From Scleroderma bovista (lineage: Eukaryota > Basidiomycota > Agaricomycetes > Boletales > Sclerodermataceae), in assembly GCA_037178675.1 (NCBI GenBank), contig JAYMGJ010000540.1:1-64000 (forward strand): a stretch of 64,000 bases of DNA. The letters are read 5' to 3'. Each line of letters begins with the position of its first letter. Position 1 is the first letter of the stretch. A model generated the notes under the pieces. That model saw only the letters and a list, made by a program, of their open reading frames with translations, did no database searches and was not told the origin of the DNA. This document shows positions 32,187 to 43,641 of the stretch, one piece after another. A program made the translations under genes and the position numbers.

Positions 32187-33048
32187 ATGTCCTCTGAGTC
32201 TTCTCATCACATCAAACCCCTTACTGGCCTCAATTATTCCACCTGGAGTGAGGATATGAAGGCTCTGCTTCATTCCAAAAGCCTCTGGAGGCTGGTGGAT
32301 GCCAAGGAGACTTGCCCTGCTGACAATACTCAGTGATGGTGCTCAGGATAAATGGGATGCTAAAGCAGACAAGGCTGCAGGTGAAATCATGTTGAACATT
32401 GCCTATGACAAGTTCTTTGGCATCAGGAAGCAAGAGGATGAGTCTCTGTCTGCTCTGACTGCTAGAGTCGACCAGGCCATGCTCAAGATCAAGGAGCTGT
32501 GTCCATCTGATGCCTCCAACCCCTTTACCATTGATAACCTCGACAATGAGCTTGTCTGCATGACTCTGGTGTGCTCCTTGCCTCAGGAGTACTCCCATTT
32601 CACCTCATCTCTGCTTCTACTGTCCTCTATGGACAAGGAGACCCTCAAGTCCACCTTCATCACTGAGGATATGAACAGGCAGCCCAGGGCTGATGCTGCT
32701 ACCTCTTCTGGCAACTCTGCACTCGCCACTACTACTCCTAGATCCTGTGGATGCCCCACTACTTTGCCTTGTGACTTCTGTGACAAGCCTGGCCACTGTG
32801 AGCACATGTGCTATGCTAGGCAACATGCCAGAGACACTCACAAGCCGTCTAGGCACAAAGGGAAGGGCAGGAATGCAAACAAAGCTGAGGAGACATTCTC
32901 CAATACCCCTACAGCGACCAATACCCCCTCAGCACCTCCTATTACCTCTGCCTCTGCCAATGCTGGCTCCATGGGACATACTGAGAGTGCTGGCAATGCA
33001 AGTCTTCGTTCCTCTGATCCCTCTGATCCCTCGCCCCCTGCAAGTTGA
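32187..33048 (+). pseudogene. gag: Copia-2a gag
   Basis: Starts at ATG 32187 (MSSESSHHIKPLTGLNYSTW), a gag N-terminus of Copia elements. The frame hits TGA just after 32330 and gag continues in another frame (DGAQDKWDAKADKAAGE...). Compared with Copia-1 it lacks about 35 residues between KAAGE and YDKFFGIRKQ. A CCHC knuckle (CDFCDKPGHCEHMC) lies at about 32774-32815. It ends at TGA 33046-33048; protease is read in a different frame. Confidence 0.8.
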
Positions 33049-34681
33049 TGCTGACTTTGACTGGAATGCAAACACTGGGACCACTGCTCATATGACCCCC
33101 CATCGCCACTGGCTGCGAAACTATACCCCCAAACGTGTGCCAATCAAACTGGCAGATCATACCATTGTCTATTCTCCTGGGGTTGGTTCTGTGGTCTTTC
33201 AGCTGGTCATAGAGGGCAGGAGTGCAAGAGCAGTGGAGTTAACTCGAGTCTTGCATGTCCCTGACCTTAGAAAAAATCTCCTCTCAGTCCTGTATTTAAC
33301 TTGCCACTCTGGCTTTGTTATCAACATTAACTCATCTGCCATGGTGTTCTCTCGTCCCCCTGGGCCTACTCTCTTCGTCGCCACCATCAATGGCAGCAAT
33401 GCTGCATTCCTGGATGGAACCACCCTTCCAATAACCCAGTATGCACGACCTGCTTCGACTCTGCCCTTAGATTTGTCTCTCTGGCATCGCAGGCTTGCAC
33501 ACCATCATTTGGAGGGGGTCAAGATGCTCTACAAGTGTGACATGGTCACTGGGATGAAGGTGGACATCAGAACTCCACCTGATCCTGTCTGTGAGCCATG
33601 CCTGGCTGGCAAGATGCATGGCAATCCATTCCCTAGCTCTGAGTGGCACACTTCTCGTCCTCTGGAACTCGTGCACACTGATGTACACATGCTACCCTAT
33701 AGGACCTTCTCTGGCTATTGCTACTGGGTCACATTCATCGATGACTACTCCAGATATCGCTTTGTGACCCCCATTGCTGCCAAGTTGGACGTCTTCGAGG
33801 CCTTTAAATGCTTCAAGGCCTTTGCAGAGAACCAGAGTGAGCACAAGCTCAAGACTCTAAGGGATGACAAGGGTGGTGAGTACATGAGCAATGCTATGGC
33901 CGATTTCACTGCGCTGTGTGGTATTGAGCACCAGCACACTGTCAGGGCTCATCCTCAGCAGAATGGGGTGGCAGAACGTGCTAATAGACTATTGTCTGAG
34001 CGCATCACTGCTATGTTGGACGAGTCAGGCCTTGCCAAGGCCTTCTGGGGTGAGGCTCTTGCTGCTCTTGTACATGTTTGGAACAGGTGTCCCACTAATG
34101 CAGTGGATGGTGCTATGCCCTATGAGCTGTGGCATGGACGCAAACCCCATGTGTCCCATCTGAGGGTGTGGGGATGTATTGCCTATGTGCATGTGCAGAA
34201 GGATAAGTGTGCTGCGCTTGACCCACACATGGAGAAGTGTGTCTTTATTGGCTATCCTGATGGGTATAAGGGTTGGAAGTTCTATAACCCCACTACCAAG
34301 CGCACAGTCATTTCTGAGCGTGCTGACTTTGATGAACATCATTTCCTGGCATCTAAGAGGCCTGCCAATGTGCCTGGTGCACCCCCTCAGCCCACTGAAC
34401 ACTCTGTTGGTCTTATTGATGACTCTGATGATTCTGATGGCGAGGATGATCCTCCTTTGCATGTACAGGGTCAAGGGGGAGTGGGCCATCCACCAGTAGT
34501 GCCCCAGTTGCCTGCTGTGAGTACCAATGTCCCAGTGCAGCCTGTGGACACCTCTGGTGCTCTGGATAATGAGCCTGCACCTGCACAGCCTCCTCCAGCA
34601 TCTCCACCAGCTCCAGCTGTGCCTTTACCTCATCCTTCTCCTGTTCGCATTGGTGCCCGGTTGCCTGCATGCCAGAGATGA
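33035..34681 (+). pseudogene. pol: Copia-2a protease and integrase
   Basis: The protease active site reads NTGTTAH (codon AAC at 33071-33073) where Copia-1 has DTGATAH: the catalytic Asp is Asn, a G-to-A change. Integrase is complete by motif: LWHRRLAHHH, CEPCLAGK, D in HTDVH, WVTFIDDYSRY, RDDKGGEY with the second Asp, and QQNGVAER with Glu. It has a Pro/acid-rich linker at the end. The frame closes at TGA 34679-34681 where CGA is likely ancestral (RQ(K/R)PxxWWKLS context in Copia-1). The segment 33739-33900 is the one deleted in Copia-1. Confidence 0.85.
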
Positions 34682-36517
34682 CCTCCACACAAGTGGTGGA
34701 AGCTCAGTACAGAGCAGCTTGAGAATGATATGGAGGATGAAGATGAGGATGCAGATTTGGCATTTCTGAGTGCTGTGTCTGAGCCTAGGACTTATGCTGA
34801 GGTCATGCGTCGCACTGATGCTTCCCAGTGGCACCAGGCTGCCCTGGACGAGCTAGCTGCTCATAAGACCAATGGTACTTGGCGCTTGGTTAGGAGACCC
34901 AATGAATGTAGAGTCATTGGGTCCAAGTGGGTGTTTAAGGTCAAGCGCAATGCTGATGGCTCTATAGATCGCTACAAGGGACACCTTGTGGCCAAGCGCT
35001 ATAACCAGAGACCTGGCTTCGATTACCTCGAGATCTTTGCCCCTACTGTCTGCATAGCCTCCATTCGCATCATCCTTGCTCTTGCTGCTATCCACAACCT
35101 CCATCTGCACTCTGTCGATGTCTCCAATGCATACTTGAATGGGGAAATGGACTGTGACATCTATATGGAGCAGCCTGAGGGATTTGCTAAGGGTGATCCC
35201 AAAGAGTGGGTATGCTTACTGGTCAAGGCGATGCAGCCATCTATGTCATGTGCAAAGGTGATTTGCACATCATCCTTCCTGTCTTTGTCGATGATATGAC
35301 CTTTGTATCACAATCTCTCCCTGCAATTGAGGATATCATCTCCCAACTGCATCAGCACTTCAAACTGTGCGACTTGGGTCCTACATAGAGACCACTCAAA
35401 GTGTATCATTTCACTCTCCCAGCATCACTACTGTCTGGACATTCTCCAGCACTTTGGAATGGCAGACTGCAAGCCTGTCACCACTCTCATGGACCCTGGA
35501 TCACGTCTTGTGCATTCCCAGAGCCCTCAGACCACTCAGGAGGTGACCCAGATGTGTTCCATCAACTATTTGGGTGCTGGTGCACTGATGTATCTTGCCA
35601 CCTCTGCCAGACCAGATATAGTGTATGCTGTTGGTGTTCTAGCATGCTTTAATGTCAATCCTGGCCTGGCCCATTGGAACACAGTCAAGCACCTATTTCA
35701 TTACCTGAAGGGCACTGCTCACTTTGCTTTGACCTATGGTCCAGATTCTTCGTCCTCTGGATTGTTTACCACCTTTAGTGATGCTGATCATGGTGGGTGC
35801 AAGGACTCTGAGCGATCCACCAGTGCATATGTGGTCAAGATCCTGGAGTTCCAAGCTTCAGGGACTTGTTGCCCTGTACACTACAAAGGCTGAATACATT
35901 GCTGCAGTGGTTACTGGGAAGGAGAATGTTGTTGAAGTCGCACGTGCACCCGGCGTAAACCGTCGACGAAGTGCGCACAAGATTGCGACCCATATTAGTG
36001 TAGACTTAGTAATAGTCCTCTTTAGAGTAGATGTTACATGTCACACGTCATGCGTCACAGTCACGTGTCACACTATTTGTTGTATATAAACAGCATCCAC
36101 CGCTTATATAATATAACAGCTCTTAACCAGCTACCGCTACCATCTCTGGTTGTGCACTCCACCCAACAGGTGAGTTGGAGTAGCAGTTCCTCTACGTATA
36201 TAGGTATTGCTTCAACAAATGTCTGGTTGCGCAACCTACTCGATGAGATGGGCTTCTCTGTTAGTGCTCCTTTGATCCTGCACACTGACAACCAATCTGC
36301 CATCCAAGTAGCCAAAAATCTGGAGCATCATGGATGCATGAAGCACCTGGATTTGCACTGGTTCTGGCTGAGAGATGGGGTGGACCAAGGGCTGATTTTG
36401 CCTGTGTTTGTCCCCACTACTGAAATGCCTGCTGATCTGTTGACCAAGCCTTTGGCTCGTGTCAAGGTGCAGCAGTTCTGTGAGATGCTGGGACTGGTGC
36501 CATCAGGGTGGAGTTAG
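34682..36517 (+). pseudogene. pol: Copia-2a reverse transcriptase and RNase H
   Basis: RT begins AALDELAAHKTNGTW and is open to about 35230, where a frameshifting deletion joins LLVKA to DAAIYVMCKG and removes the QGGNRW part. FVDDMTFVS is intact (about 35287-35315). A smaller deletion at about 35383-35390 removes QLLGIKI and shifts frame. RNase H then reads SLSQHHYCLDIL... through FSDADHGG; LTR E (35930-36217) is inserted at KEN|VWLRNL. After removal of LTR E and one AATGT the end is in frame to a stop at 36515-36517. Confidence 0.85.
35930..36217 (+). repeat. solo LTR E, CpG-rich copy
   Basis: Runs TGTTGAAGTCGCACG...TTGCTTCAACA, 288 bp, TGTTGAAG/CTTCAACA tips, perfect duplication AATGT (35925-35929, 36218-36222), TATATAAA box near 36085. 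About 15 CpGs by eye, so young. No internal region of this family is in the window. Confidence 0.94.
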
Positions 36518-36547
36518 GACTATCAGATGTGCACAATCATGGGGGAG

Positions 36548-36891
36548 TGTTAGTTTTGGTGATTTCCACCTCTTCTTATGAGTGTATTACTTACTATCAT
36601 GGTCTACCCTACTTACTACCAAGTTGTTTTAGCTTCATAGCTGCATTGTAGCACTAGATGTGCCCTTGACTTGTTTCCTTGACTTGTTGTTTACATTTGT
36701 TTACCCAGAAGCAAACATACCCTGTAGAGTCCAGCGTTTCTCCTCTTCAGTTCCTCACACTGGACTGTGGGTGCTGTATACCTCTCTACAACTGTCTATA
36801 TCATTAGTTACTCACACTGGACTCTAGTCTGGACCTTATTTGAGCAGCTCAGCAGCACTTTGTGCGCTTCCAGCAAGTTTTGGCCTGAACA
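36548..36891 (+). repeat. 3' LTR D of Copia-2a
   Basis: Runs TGTTAGTTTTGGTG...TGGCCTGAACA, 344 bp, preceded by GGGGGAG. It is followed directly by a piece of LTR D in reverse orientation. Confidence 0.9.
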
Positions 36892-37990
36892 GTAAGTAGG
36901 GTAGACCATGATAGTAAGTAATACACTCATAAGAAGAGGTGGAAATCACCAAAACTAACACTCCCCCATGATTGCACACCTCTGATAGCCCTAACTCTCC
37001 CCTGATGGTGCCAGTCCCAGCATTTGACAGAACTGTTAGGCATTTCAGTAGTGGGGACAAACACAGGCAAAATCAGCCCTTGGTCCACCACATCTCTCAG
37101 TCAGAACCAGTGCAAATCCAAGTGCTTCATGCATCCATGATGCTCCAGATTTTTGGCTACCTGGATGGCAGACTGGTTGTCAATGTGCAGGATCAAAGGA
37201 GAACTAACAGAGAAGCCCATCTCATCAAGTAGGTTGTGCAACCAGACAATCTCCTCCACAGCCTCCACTGCAGCAATGTATTCAGCCTCTGTAGTGGACA
37301 GGGCAACGAGTCCCTGAAACTTGGAACTCCAGGAGACAGCTCCAGTACCCATCTTGACCACATATGCGCCGGTGGATCGCCCAAAGTCCTTGCACCCACC
37401 ATGATCAGCATCACAGAAGGTGGTAAACAATCCAGAGGATGAAGAATCTGAGCCATTGGTCAAAGTAAAGTGAGCAGTGCCCTTCAGGTAATGAAATAGA
37501 TGCTTGACTGCGTTCCAATGGGCCAGGCCAGGATTGGCATTAAAGCGTGCTAGAACACCAACAGCATAGGCTATATCTGGTCTGGTAGAGGTGGCAAGAT
37601 ACATCAGCGCACCAACAGCACCCAAATAGTTGATGGAACACATCTGGGTCGCCTCCTGAGTGGTCTGAGGGCTCTGGGAATGTGAGAGGTGTGATCCAGG
37701 GTCCATGGGGGTTGTGATAGGCTTGCAGTCTGCCATTCCAAAGTGCTGGAGAATGTCCAGACAGTAGTGATGCTGGGAGAGGGAAATGGTATGCTTTGAG
37801 CGGTCTCTATCAATCTTGATGCCCAAGAGTTGCGTGGTAGGGCCCAAGTCGCGCAGTTTGAAGTGCTGACACAGTTGGGTGATGATATCCTTAATGGCAG
37901 GGAGAGATTGTGATACAAAGGTCATATCATTGATAAAGACAGGAAGGATGATGTGCAAATCACCTTTGGACATGACATAAAAAGTGGGAG
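36892..37990 (-). mobile_element. Copia-2b, 3' end only, tail to tail with Copia-2a
   Basis: Plus-strand order: the last 69 bp of LTR D reversed (36892-36960), purine tract, RNase H and part of RT. The 5' side stops at about 37990, just before LTR A. Confidence 0.85.
36990..37990 (-). pseudogene. Copia-2b RT-RNase H fragment
   Basis: A 290-codon minus-strand frame (37973-37101) covers the RT palm to RNase H, continuing after a TAG/TGA break towards FVPTTEMP. The catalytic RT motif reads FINDM instead of FVDDM: the first Asp is Asn (around 37925-37935). QLLGIKIDRD, STTEAEYIAA and HIDNQSAIQ are well kept. The upstream third of RT and everything before it is missing. Confidence 0.85.
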
Positions 37991-38016
37991 AAAGGTGTGT
38001 TATCTACGCCAGTTGT

Positions 38017-38248
38017 GTCAAGTTGTCAGGATTGGTTCTCCTCAATGATCTTACTAGAAGGTCCAGGATTGCAGGGGACTAATGAGGAGGTAATTCCAGA
38101 CACTAGTAGGTGCTAGTTAGTGCTGAGAGTCAAGTCCAGGTCATACAAAGTAAGTCCAGACACTAGAGGAGTACAGAGAGTAAGTCCAGGTTGTATGGAG
38201 TAAGTCCATACCACAGGAAAGTAGTCCAGAATTAGCACAGTTGTTCGG
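38017..38248 (-). repeat. LTR A, left part, split by the 38.2-45.9 kb element
   Basis: Starts TGTCAGGATTGG on the plus strand and ends GTTGTTCGG at the inverted-repeat boundary. The right part resumes at 45877. Confidence 0.85.
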
Positions 38249-38310
38249 TATGACATTAAATCTGCACAAATATTATTTACTCCGAATTGGATTGCACAGG
38301 GTGTCTGACC
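38249..38310 (+). repeat. left terminal inverted repeat
   Basis: Reads TATGACATTAAATCTGC... to ...GGGTGTCTGACC. Mismatches with the right end are all transitions. Confidence 0.85.
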
Positions 38311-38869
38311 AAAATGGCAAGAATTTCACTTGGTAATATACTTCTTAAATTATTAGTAGTAGGCTAAAGACCATGCCCCAAGTTTATTGGCCTTCAGTGG
38401 TTAGTTTTTGAAGGGAAACAGACATTTCGAGTCAATGCTCTAAGTGCTTATGTAAGAAAAGTGAAAATTTGACCTCTGTCCTGTTCCTGCTTTCCACAAC
38501 AGCTTCCCAGCACACCAGGGTGCTGTAGTACAGGGTATTGATAGATAAAATGCAATGTAGTGTGCTGCCACCTGTAGCTGGGGTACTGGTGGACCAGTGA
38601 GGTCATGAAGGTGTACTACTAGGATGTGCACTTATGTAAGCAGCCCCTTGAGCTTGAAAATTTCACTCTGGCCTGCTTCACTCTGCAGCACAGCTCCAGC
38701 TACCATTCTACCAGTTCAGCTCCTCCTAGACCCTGGTTCTTACCTCCATGGGGTCCAATCATAGGCAGGGTAAGGGAAGAAAGCATAAATCCTGATCAAA
38801 TTGGGACTCAAAGCCATGTGAGTTGTACCAGCACCACATATCTTACTGCATGCTTACCAGGGTAATGTT
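38311..38869. other. subterminal region, no confident gene
   Basis: Short open pieces exist (38626-38865) but show no domain. Some of it may be the first exons of the dioxygenase gene. Confidence 0.35.
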
Positions 38870-40904
38870 AGTCATTGCTTATGTGAATGATCTCAGGCTC
38901 AAAGGAGAATTTAGAGGGCTCTTGGCCACTGATCTCATTGGGCCATCCGCAAAGTTCAGGGCTATTTTCGATGGTGCTACTAAGCTCACCCCTAATGCCC
39001 CTAATGAACTTAAGGTGAGTGCCATCCTTTTACTACCTATAGTTCTATCTGCTAAGGATACACACTAAAGACAGATGACTTCATATACCTTGGGCATTCA
39101 GTAGTAGCCAGATCAGACAGCTAGCTCTGCAATGTCTTTGATCAGCTGTCCAAGATTCAAGATGAGGCAAAGGCAACTTCTGGTACTGCCTCTCACTGGG
39201 CCAAGCATACACTGGTATGTTTTCTTATCTGTTCATGATACTATTCATGTGTCTCATGAGATAGTAGGTTCACTCCTTGTCTCTGGACAGCCTGCCCTAC
39301 TGCTTATTTGACCACTGGCATGGTAGTGAGGATGCAAATACTGTCATTATGGGTCCCTATGGTCCAGTCTCCATCATCCAGCGTGAATGGGGTGCAAAGC
39401 CATTTGGTTTACATGTGGATATGACCAAGGTTCCAGCTGACAGTGTAAAGGGTAATCATGCCCTTGTTGACAAGACAACAGGGTTTTATGCTGTTCAGCC
39501 TGATGAATCAGTGATTTTTGTGTCAGATAAAGATGGTGAGTGGAAAGTCATGGCATTGGCTAATCTAGGCTGATTTTTTAGGTAAACCTGCTATTGAGCT
39601 TGTTGTTATCCAAGGTGTTGGGATGAACTCATCTGTGAGTACATCACTATTTGGGTGGCTGCAGGAGGTGGTCGATCATGCCTGTGCCAGCCACCATGAT
39701 GTTCGAGTATGTCATGCCAACTATCATTGAATACTGCACTCATATACACATTGACAGCCAAACCATCCAGGGAAGATGGTTCAGGCTGATCTCAATATGG
39801 GTCCTCGGCATGCACGTGTTCTTGGTTGGGCAAAAAGCTTTAACAAAAACCTCAACAGTGAGGATAGAATCATGCAGGACCAAGAGGTAATCGGTGCTAC
39901 TAGTCTAATGTGGAGTCTCATTCAGTTAGCTGTACCACTTGAGATCTCTGAGCATGTGATGGAGTGCTTGAAGAAGGAATCACTTCCAACCCTTGCCACG
40001 AGGGATGTTAAGACAGGTGAGTGGTGATTATTTGGTGTCCTATCATATTTATTCATATATTTTAAAGGCTCTGGTTTTCAGATTGTATTGAATGGGCACA
40101 TTTTCTCCTTTAAGGAGGCAAACCGTGCCCCTCCTGAAACATATCTTGCTTGTGGTTATGTTGCGTATGCATCTATCTATTGCAGATGGAATAGTGGCTA
40201 ATGTCTTCATAGCTGGTCACACATAGATCCTGCATATTGTACCTGGGCATTTTCTTTGTGTGTTGGCAGGGAGACAGGAACATATTCTCCCCCCCAGTCT
40301 GCCACTACCTGCCCAACATGGGGAGGATCCAAGTAGGCTTCAACTTCCCAGAAGATATCCCAGCCATTCATTGATGGTGGGGGAGCAAACTTTGTTGATG
40401 CCACCTTAAAGGCCGTTGTCAAAGCTGCAGTTGGTACTCTTTTTATCTTTCAACCAGACCAACTTCATGGGACAACACTTGCCTATGGAGCTGTGAATCA
40501 TAACATCGCAATCACTTTTTCTCAGCGTGTTGCAGATGGATATAGGGAGGTGTTGGTATTGAGTGTTTGTGCACTCTTGTTGTACTTATGGATGCCTTTT
40601 TTAGTGATTACTTCAGCTCCTTCCTTTTATGGATCATCACATGATTAGTGGCTTATGTTTTCCTTTGTTTCTCTTTGTTTGCTTTGTTTGTATAGTTGAA
40701 ATTTTCGTGCCCAGAGTCTCTTCTCTTCAGTCTCTGACACTGGGCACTAGGTCTGTATCCTGTAGCTATCCTCTCAATTTAGTCTCTGACACTGGGCACT
40801 AGAGTGCTTATTTGTGGTTTATCTTAACAGGAGGTACTGGAAAAAGGTCAATCCATTTCTTCTGGAGGTGGAGCTGGAGAGGGAAATCCAGCCAATAATA
40901 AGTA
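38870..40904 (+). pseudogene. TET/JBP-like 2OG-Fe(II) dioxygenase, broken
   Basis: A multi-exon gene with several GT-AG introns (e.g. about 39211-39265, 39636-39665, 40017-40081). The C-terminal half looks like a double-stranded beta-helix dioxygenase: HID at 40218-40226 in SHIDPAYCTWAF (the Fe-binding HxD), His in DQLHGTT at 40466-40468, and Arg in TFSQRV at 40526-40528 (2-oxoglutarate binding). GGGANFVDATLKAVVK precedes the distal His. Upstream is a conserved block GPRHARVLGWAKSF. I infer the basidiomycete TET/JBP-type family, known for expansion with DNA transposons and for oxidising 5-methylcytosine. Frame breaks and stops near 40203-40360, plus LTR C (40551-40829) in the last exon, inactivate it; excising LTR C restores the frame to TAG at about 40902. 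Another 2OG oxygenase is possible. Confidence 0.55.
40551..40829 (+). repeat. solo LTR C in dioxygenase gene
   Basis: Runs TGTTGGTATTGAG...TTATCTTAACA, 279 bp, with perfect duplication GGAGG (40546-40550, 40830-40834). Confidence 0.94.
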
Positions 40905-40997
40905 GTGCATTCATATTTATGTAATGTAATATTGAAACCACTCCATTTCTTTTACTACATTAACTTGATTTCTCTCTGTCCTTGTATACTTGAGAAG

Positions 40998-41651
40998 TTA
41001 CAAAGTAACAAAGTACTGCTGAACTGCCTCGACTGCACCACTGATAATCTGCTCCTTGGCATCCAATGCACCACTGTCCACAGCCTGTTTAATGATTTCC
41101 CCCTTACACTCCATATTCAAACTGATTGAATGAGCTTGAGTAGCCACATACTCCACAATTCCACTAAGAGCGAGGGGACTGACAGGATGAAGAAGTTGGT
41201 GAGCAACCTTTTGCCACCAAAACTTAGCCCATGCATTTCTGCACTGGGAGTGCTGAGTAGCATTACAGCTGGTGGAAGGTCCAAGAGAGAGACCAGGAGG
41301 TACAGCTGCAAGAGTCCTTCTCTCTGTATCCATGACTTCATATGCTTTGGCAATAATAGAGTACACCTGAAGCCCAAGCCAATGAGTATCGTCCTCAGAA
41401 ATTATTGAGAAAAGTGAAAGGATCAGAGTGCAGATGGCAGGTGCAACCCACTGAGGAATAGTGTACATGTGTGCCAGTTTGAGTTTGTGTGCAGGAGATA
41501 GGTCAAGCTCATTGAGATGATCAATGACCCACTGGATACTGTTCTTGACCATCCACAGTCATGAGACCTTTAGGATTGCCACAAGAGAGGGAACATCCAG
41601 CTGATGTAAACCCTCATATCTGACAGTGATCTTGATTTTCTGGTCTGCCAT
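40998..41651 (-). pseudogene. BTB/POZ-type protein, C-terminal part
   Basis: Minus strand. ATG at 41651 (MADQKIKITVRYEG) leads to LHQLDVPSLVAILKVS, then TGA, then 184 open codons (41552-40998). The block DLSPAHKLKLAHMY...IPQWVAPAI, YSIIAKAYEV and the late Cys-rich HSQCRNAWAKFWWQK are typical of Agaricomycete BTB proteins, which I know only as a large family of uncertain function. The N-terminal BTB fold is mostly missing. It is convergent with the dioxygenase (94 bp apart) and divergent from the transposase (about 60 bp apart). One TGA (likely CGA) breaks it. Confidence 0.55.
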
Positions 41652-41709
41652 TTTCATAGTCTTAAGCCACAGTCTGGCCTTTGGTACCTATCTGGTTCCT
41701 TAAATCGCC

Positions 41710-43051
41710 ATGGGCTACGCATTCAGAGGCAGCGTATTGCTGAATCTCTTCGCCATGTTGATCCTCTTGGAAGAGTACTTCGGTGCCGTACCACTATCTA
41801 TTGCTGGCAATACCAGGTATCCCACCCCAATGCTCTGTGGCACATGGATGGGCATCACAAACTTATTTACTGAGGCATCGTCATTCATGGAGTTATTGAT
41901 GGATATTGCCAAACTGTAAGTGCTAGATTTTCAGATGATATGTTTAATGTCATGGACTTTGGTAGGCTGTTGCATTGGAAGCTCATACCAACAACAATTC
42001 CTCCACTGTGCTAGAAACATTTCTACATGCTGTGAGCAAATATGGACTGCCATCTCGTGTCTGTGGTGATAGGGGAGGTGAGAATAAAGAAGTATCAATT
42101 TTCATGATTATGGCACAAGGACCCAATAGAGCCAGTTTCATGTGGGGAACGTAAGTGTATCAGACTTCTTTATGACTATTCACATGCTGTAACATTACAC
42201 AGATCCACTCATAACACCCGCATAGAGCGTTTATGGGTTGAAATTGGGGTCCACTTTGCACGACCATGGCATGCATTCTTTTCTCGGCTTGGGAGGCTTC
42301 ACCATCTTGATCACTCTGATCCACATCATTTGTGACTCCTCCACTATCTTTTTCTCTCAGAGATCAATGCTGACTGTGCAGCATTTTGTGAGGAATAGAA
42401 TGCTCACCCTATTTCTGGAGAAGGGCATGATCAAAGCCCTAATGTAGGTGTCGCAATTCTATAATATAAGTAAAGCTAATCTAGGATTGGTTCTACTAGG
42501 ATATGAGATTTATTGGACAGCTTGAGCATGGCCTTTATGTCGACAATGACCTAACCATTCATCCTGAAGTCATGAACCACTATTATGGTTCTAGGATTGC
42601 CAGCCAACAGGAGCAGACCCATAGTGAGACTAACTTAGACAAGCAGGACAGTGACGAAGAATGGGAGGAAGTGGAGGATGATGAAGCAGTAACCAGTGAT
42701 CACCATGCAGACCTTACCTCCCGAATTGCAGAAGAACAGGCCCCACAGTTTCTGCATGAACCTGCCGATGTTCCCAAGCAAACCAATCCATTCAATCACC
42801 AGGGCTTGGAAATTGTTTTCAAGCAAGCATTGGACAAGGTCCAGGGACTTGGTCATATACCTTCAGGATTAGGTATACAAGAGGAGGAGTGGGATGATGA
42901 AGGATATTATGAAATGGAAGCCATTCTTTCTAAGCGACGAGGGCAAAAGGAACTTGTGATCGAACTCCCACATTTCCTCTGGTATCCCCAAGCAGTGAAA
43001 TGGTGCCAAGCACTCGAGGTTCTTAATTACACTATGGCTTTAGTTGACTAG
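41710..43051 (+). pseudogene. integrase-core (rve-like) DDE transposase, broken
   Basis: Exons joined by GT-AG introns (about 41918-41967, 42150-42201, 42447-42500) encode a basidiomycete integrase-core protein. Catalytic residues are all visible: D in LWHMDGHHK (about 41835-41861), D in CGDRGGEN (about 42061-42084) and E in NTRIERLW (about 42212-42235). The C-terminal exon (42503-43051) starts MRFIGQLEHGLYVDN and carries an acidic linker. Three in-frame stops are seen, and each falls where relatives have Trp: TGA after KLIY, TGA in HHL-LLHYLF and TAG in CEE-NAHPISG. It is the best candidate for the enzyme that moved the 7.6 kb unit. The N-terminal helix-turn-helix region upstream of 41710 is not resolved. 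Confidence 0.72.
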
Positions 43052-43238
43052 GCTGTATTCATAAACTCTGTTTGTCTAGTTGAAGTACAATGCACATTGA
43101 ATCTGCTAGCAGGGTGACCTGTGTGAAAATGATTTGTAATGCTATGCCACTGTCTTTTTTGTGTCTTTGTGCTTCGTCACGACTCTGAACCATCTTCCTT
43201 TCATTCATTTTAAATATCATCTCTCCTTAATACACACT

Positions 43239-43620
43239 TGAGACGACCCTAGGCAAACACCAAGGACCCAACCACACACTAAGACTCTGAGAGGAATAGG
43301 ACATGAGTATCTAGAGCAAAGACCCAAAATGAGCTCAAATGGAGAGCCTCTGGGTGCTGGATTGCACTGTATATATACTACTATACACGAGGGCTACACG
43401 AGGGCTACACGAGGCTATCCATGAGGCTATGTGCAGGCAGAAGGCTATGTAGTGACATCACTGTGGAGCTAAGGCTATGCGTAATGATGTCAAGGGTGGC
43501 AGCGTGTACAGCATGAGGCACAGGTCTAGACTAGGTAGATAAGATAGAGGCTGTACACTAAGATAAGATAAATGCTATCTAATCATAGATTAGATAAGAT
43601 AAAAAGTTGGTCCATAACAA
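43239..43620 (-). repeat. solo Gypsy-1 LTR
   Basis: Plus-strand TGAGACGACCC...GGTCCATAACA, 382 bp, with perfect duplication ACACT (43234-43238, 43621-43625). It proves the LTR ends used for Gypsy-1. Short CACGAGGGCTA units are tandemly repeated inside (about 43386-43415). Confidence 0.93.
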
Positions 43621-43641
43621 CACTCCTTTGGACATTTACCC

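Larger units (their letters stand above)
32187..36891 (+). mobile_element. Copia-2a (Ty1/Copia), most complete copy of its family
   Basis: Gag (32187-33048), protease-integrase (about 33035-34681), RT-RNase H (34682-36517, broken), 3' LTR D (36548-36891). Solo LTR E is inserted in RNase H. The 5' LTR is not recognised. Several frameshifting deletions make it defective. Confidence 0.88.
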
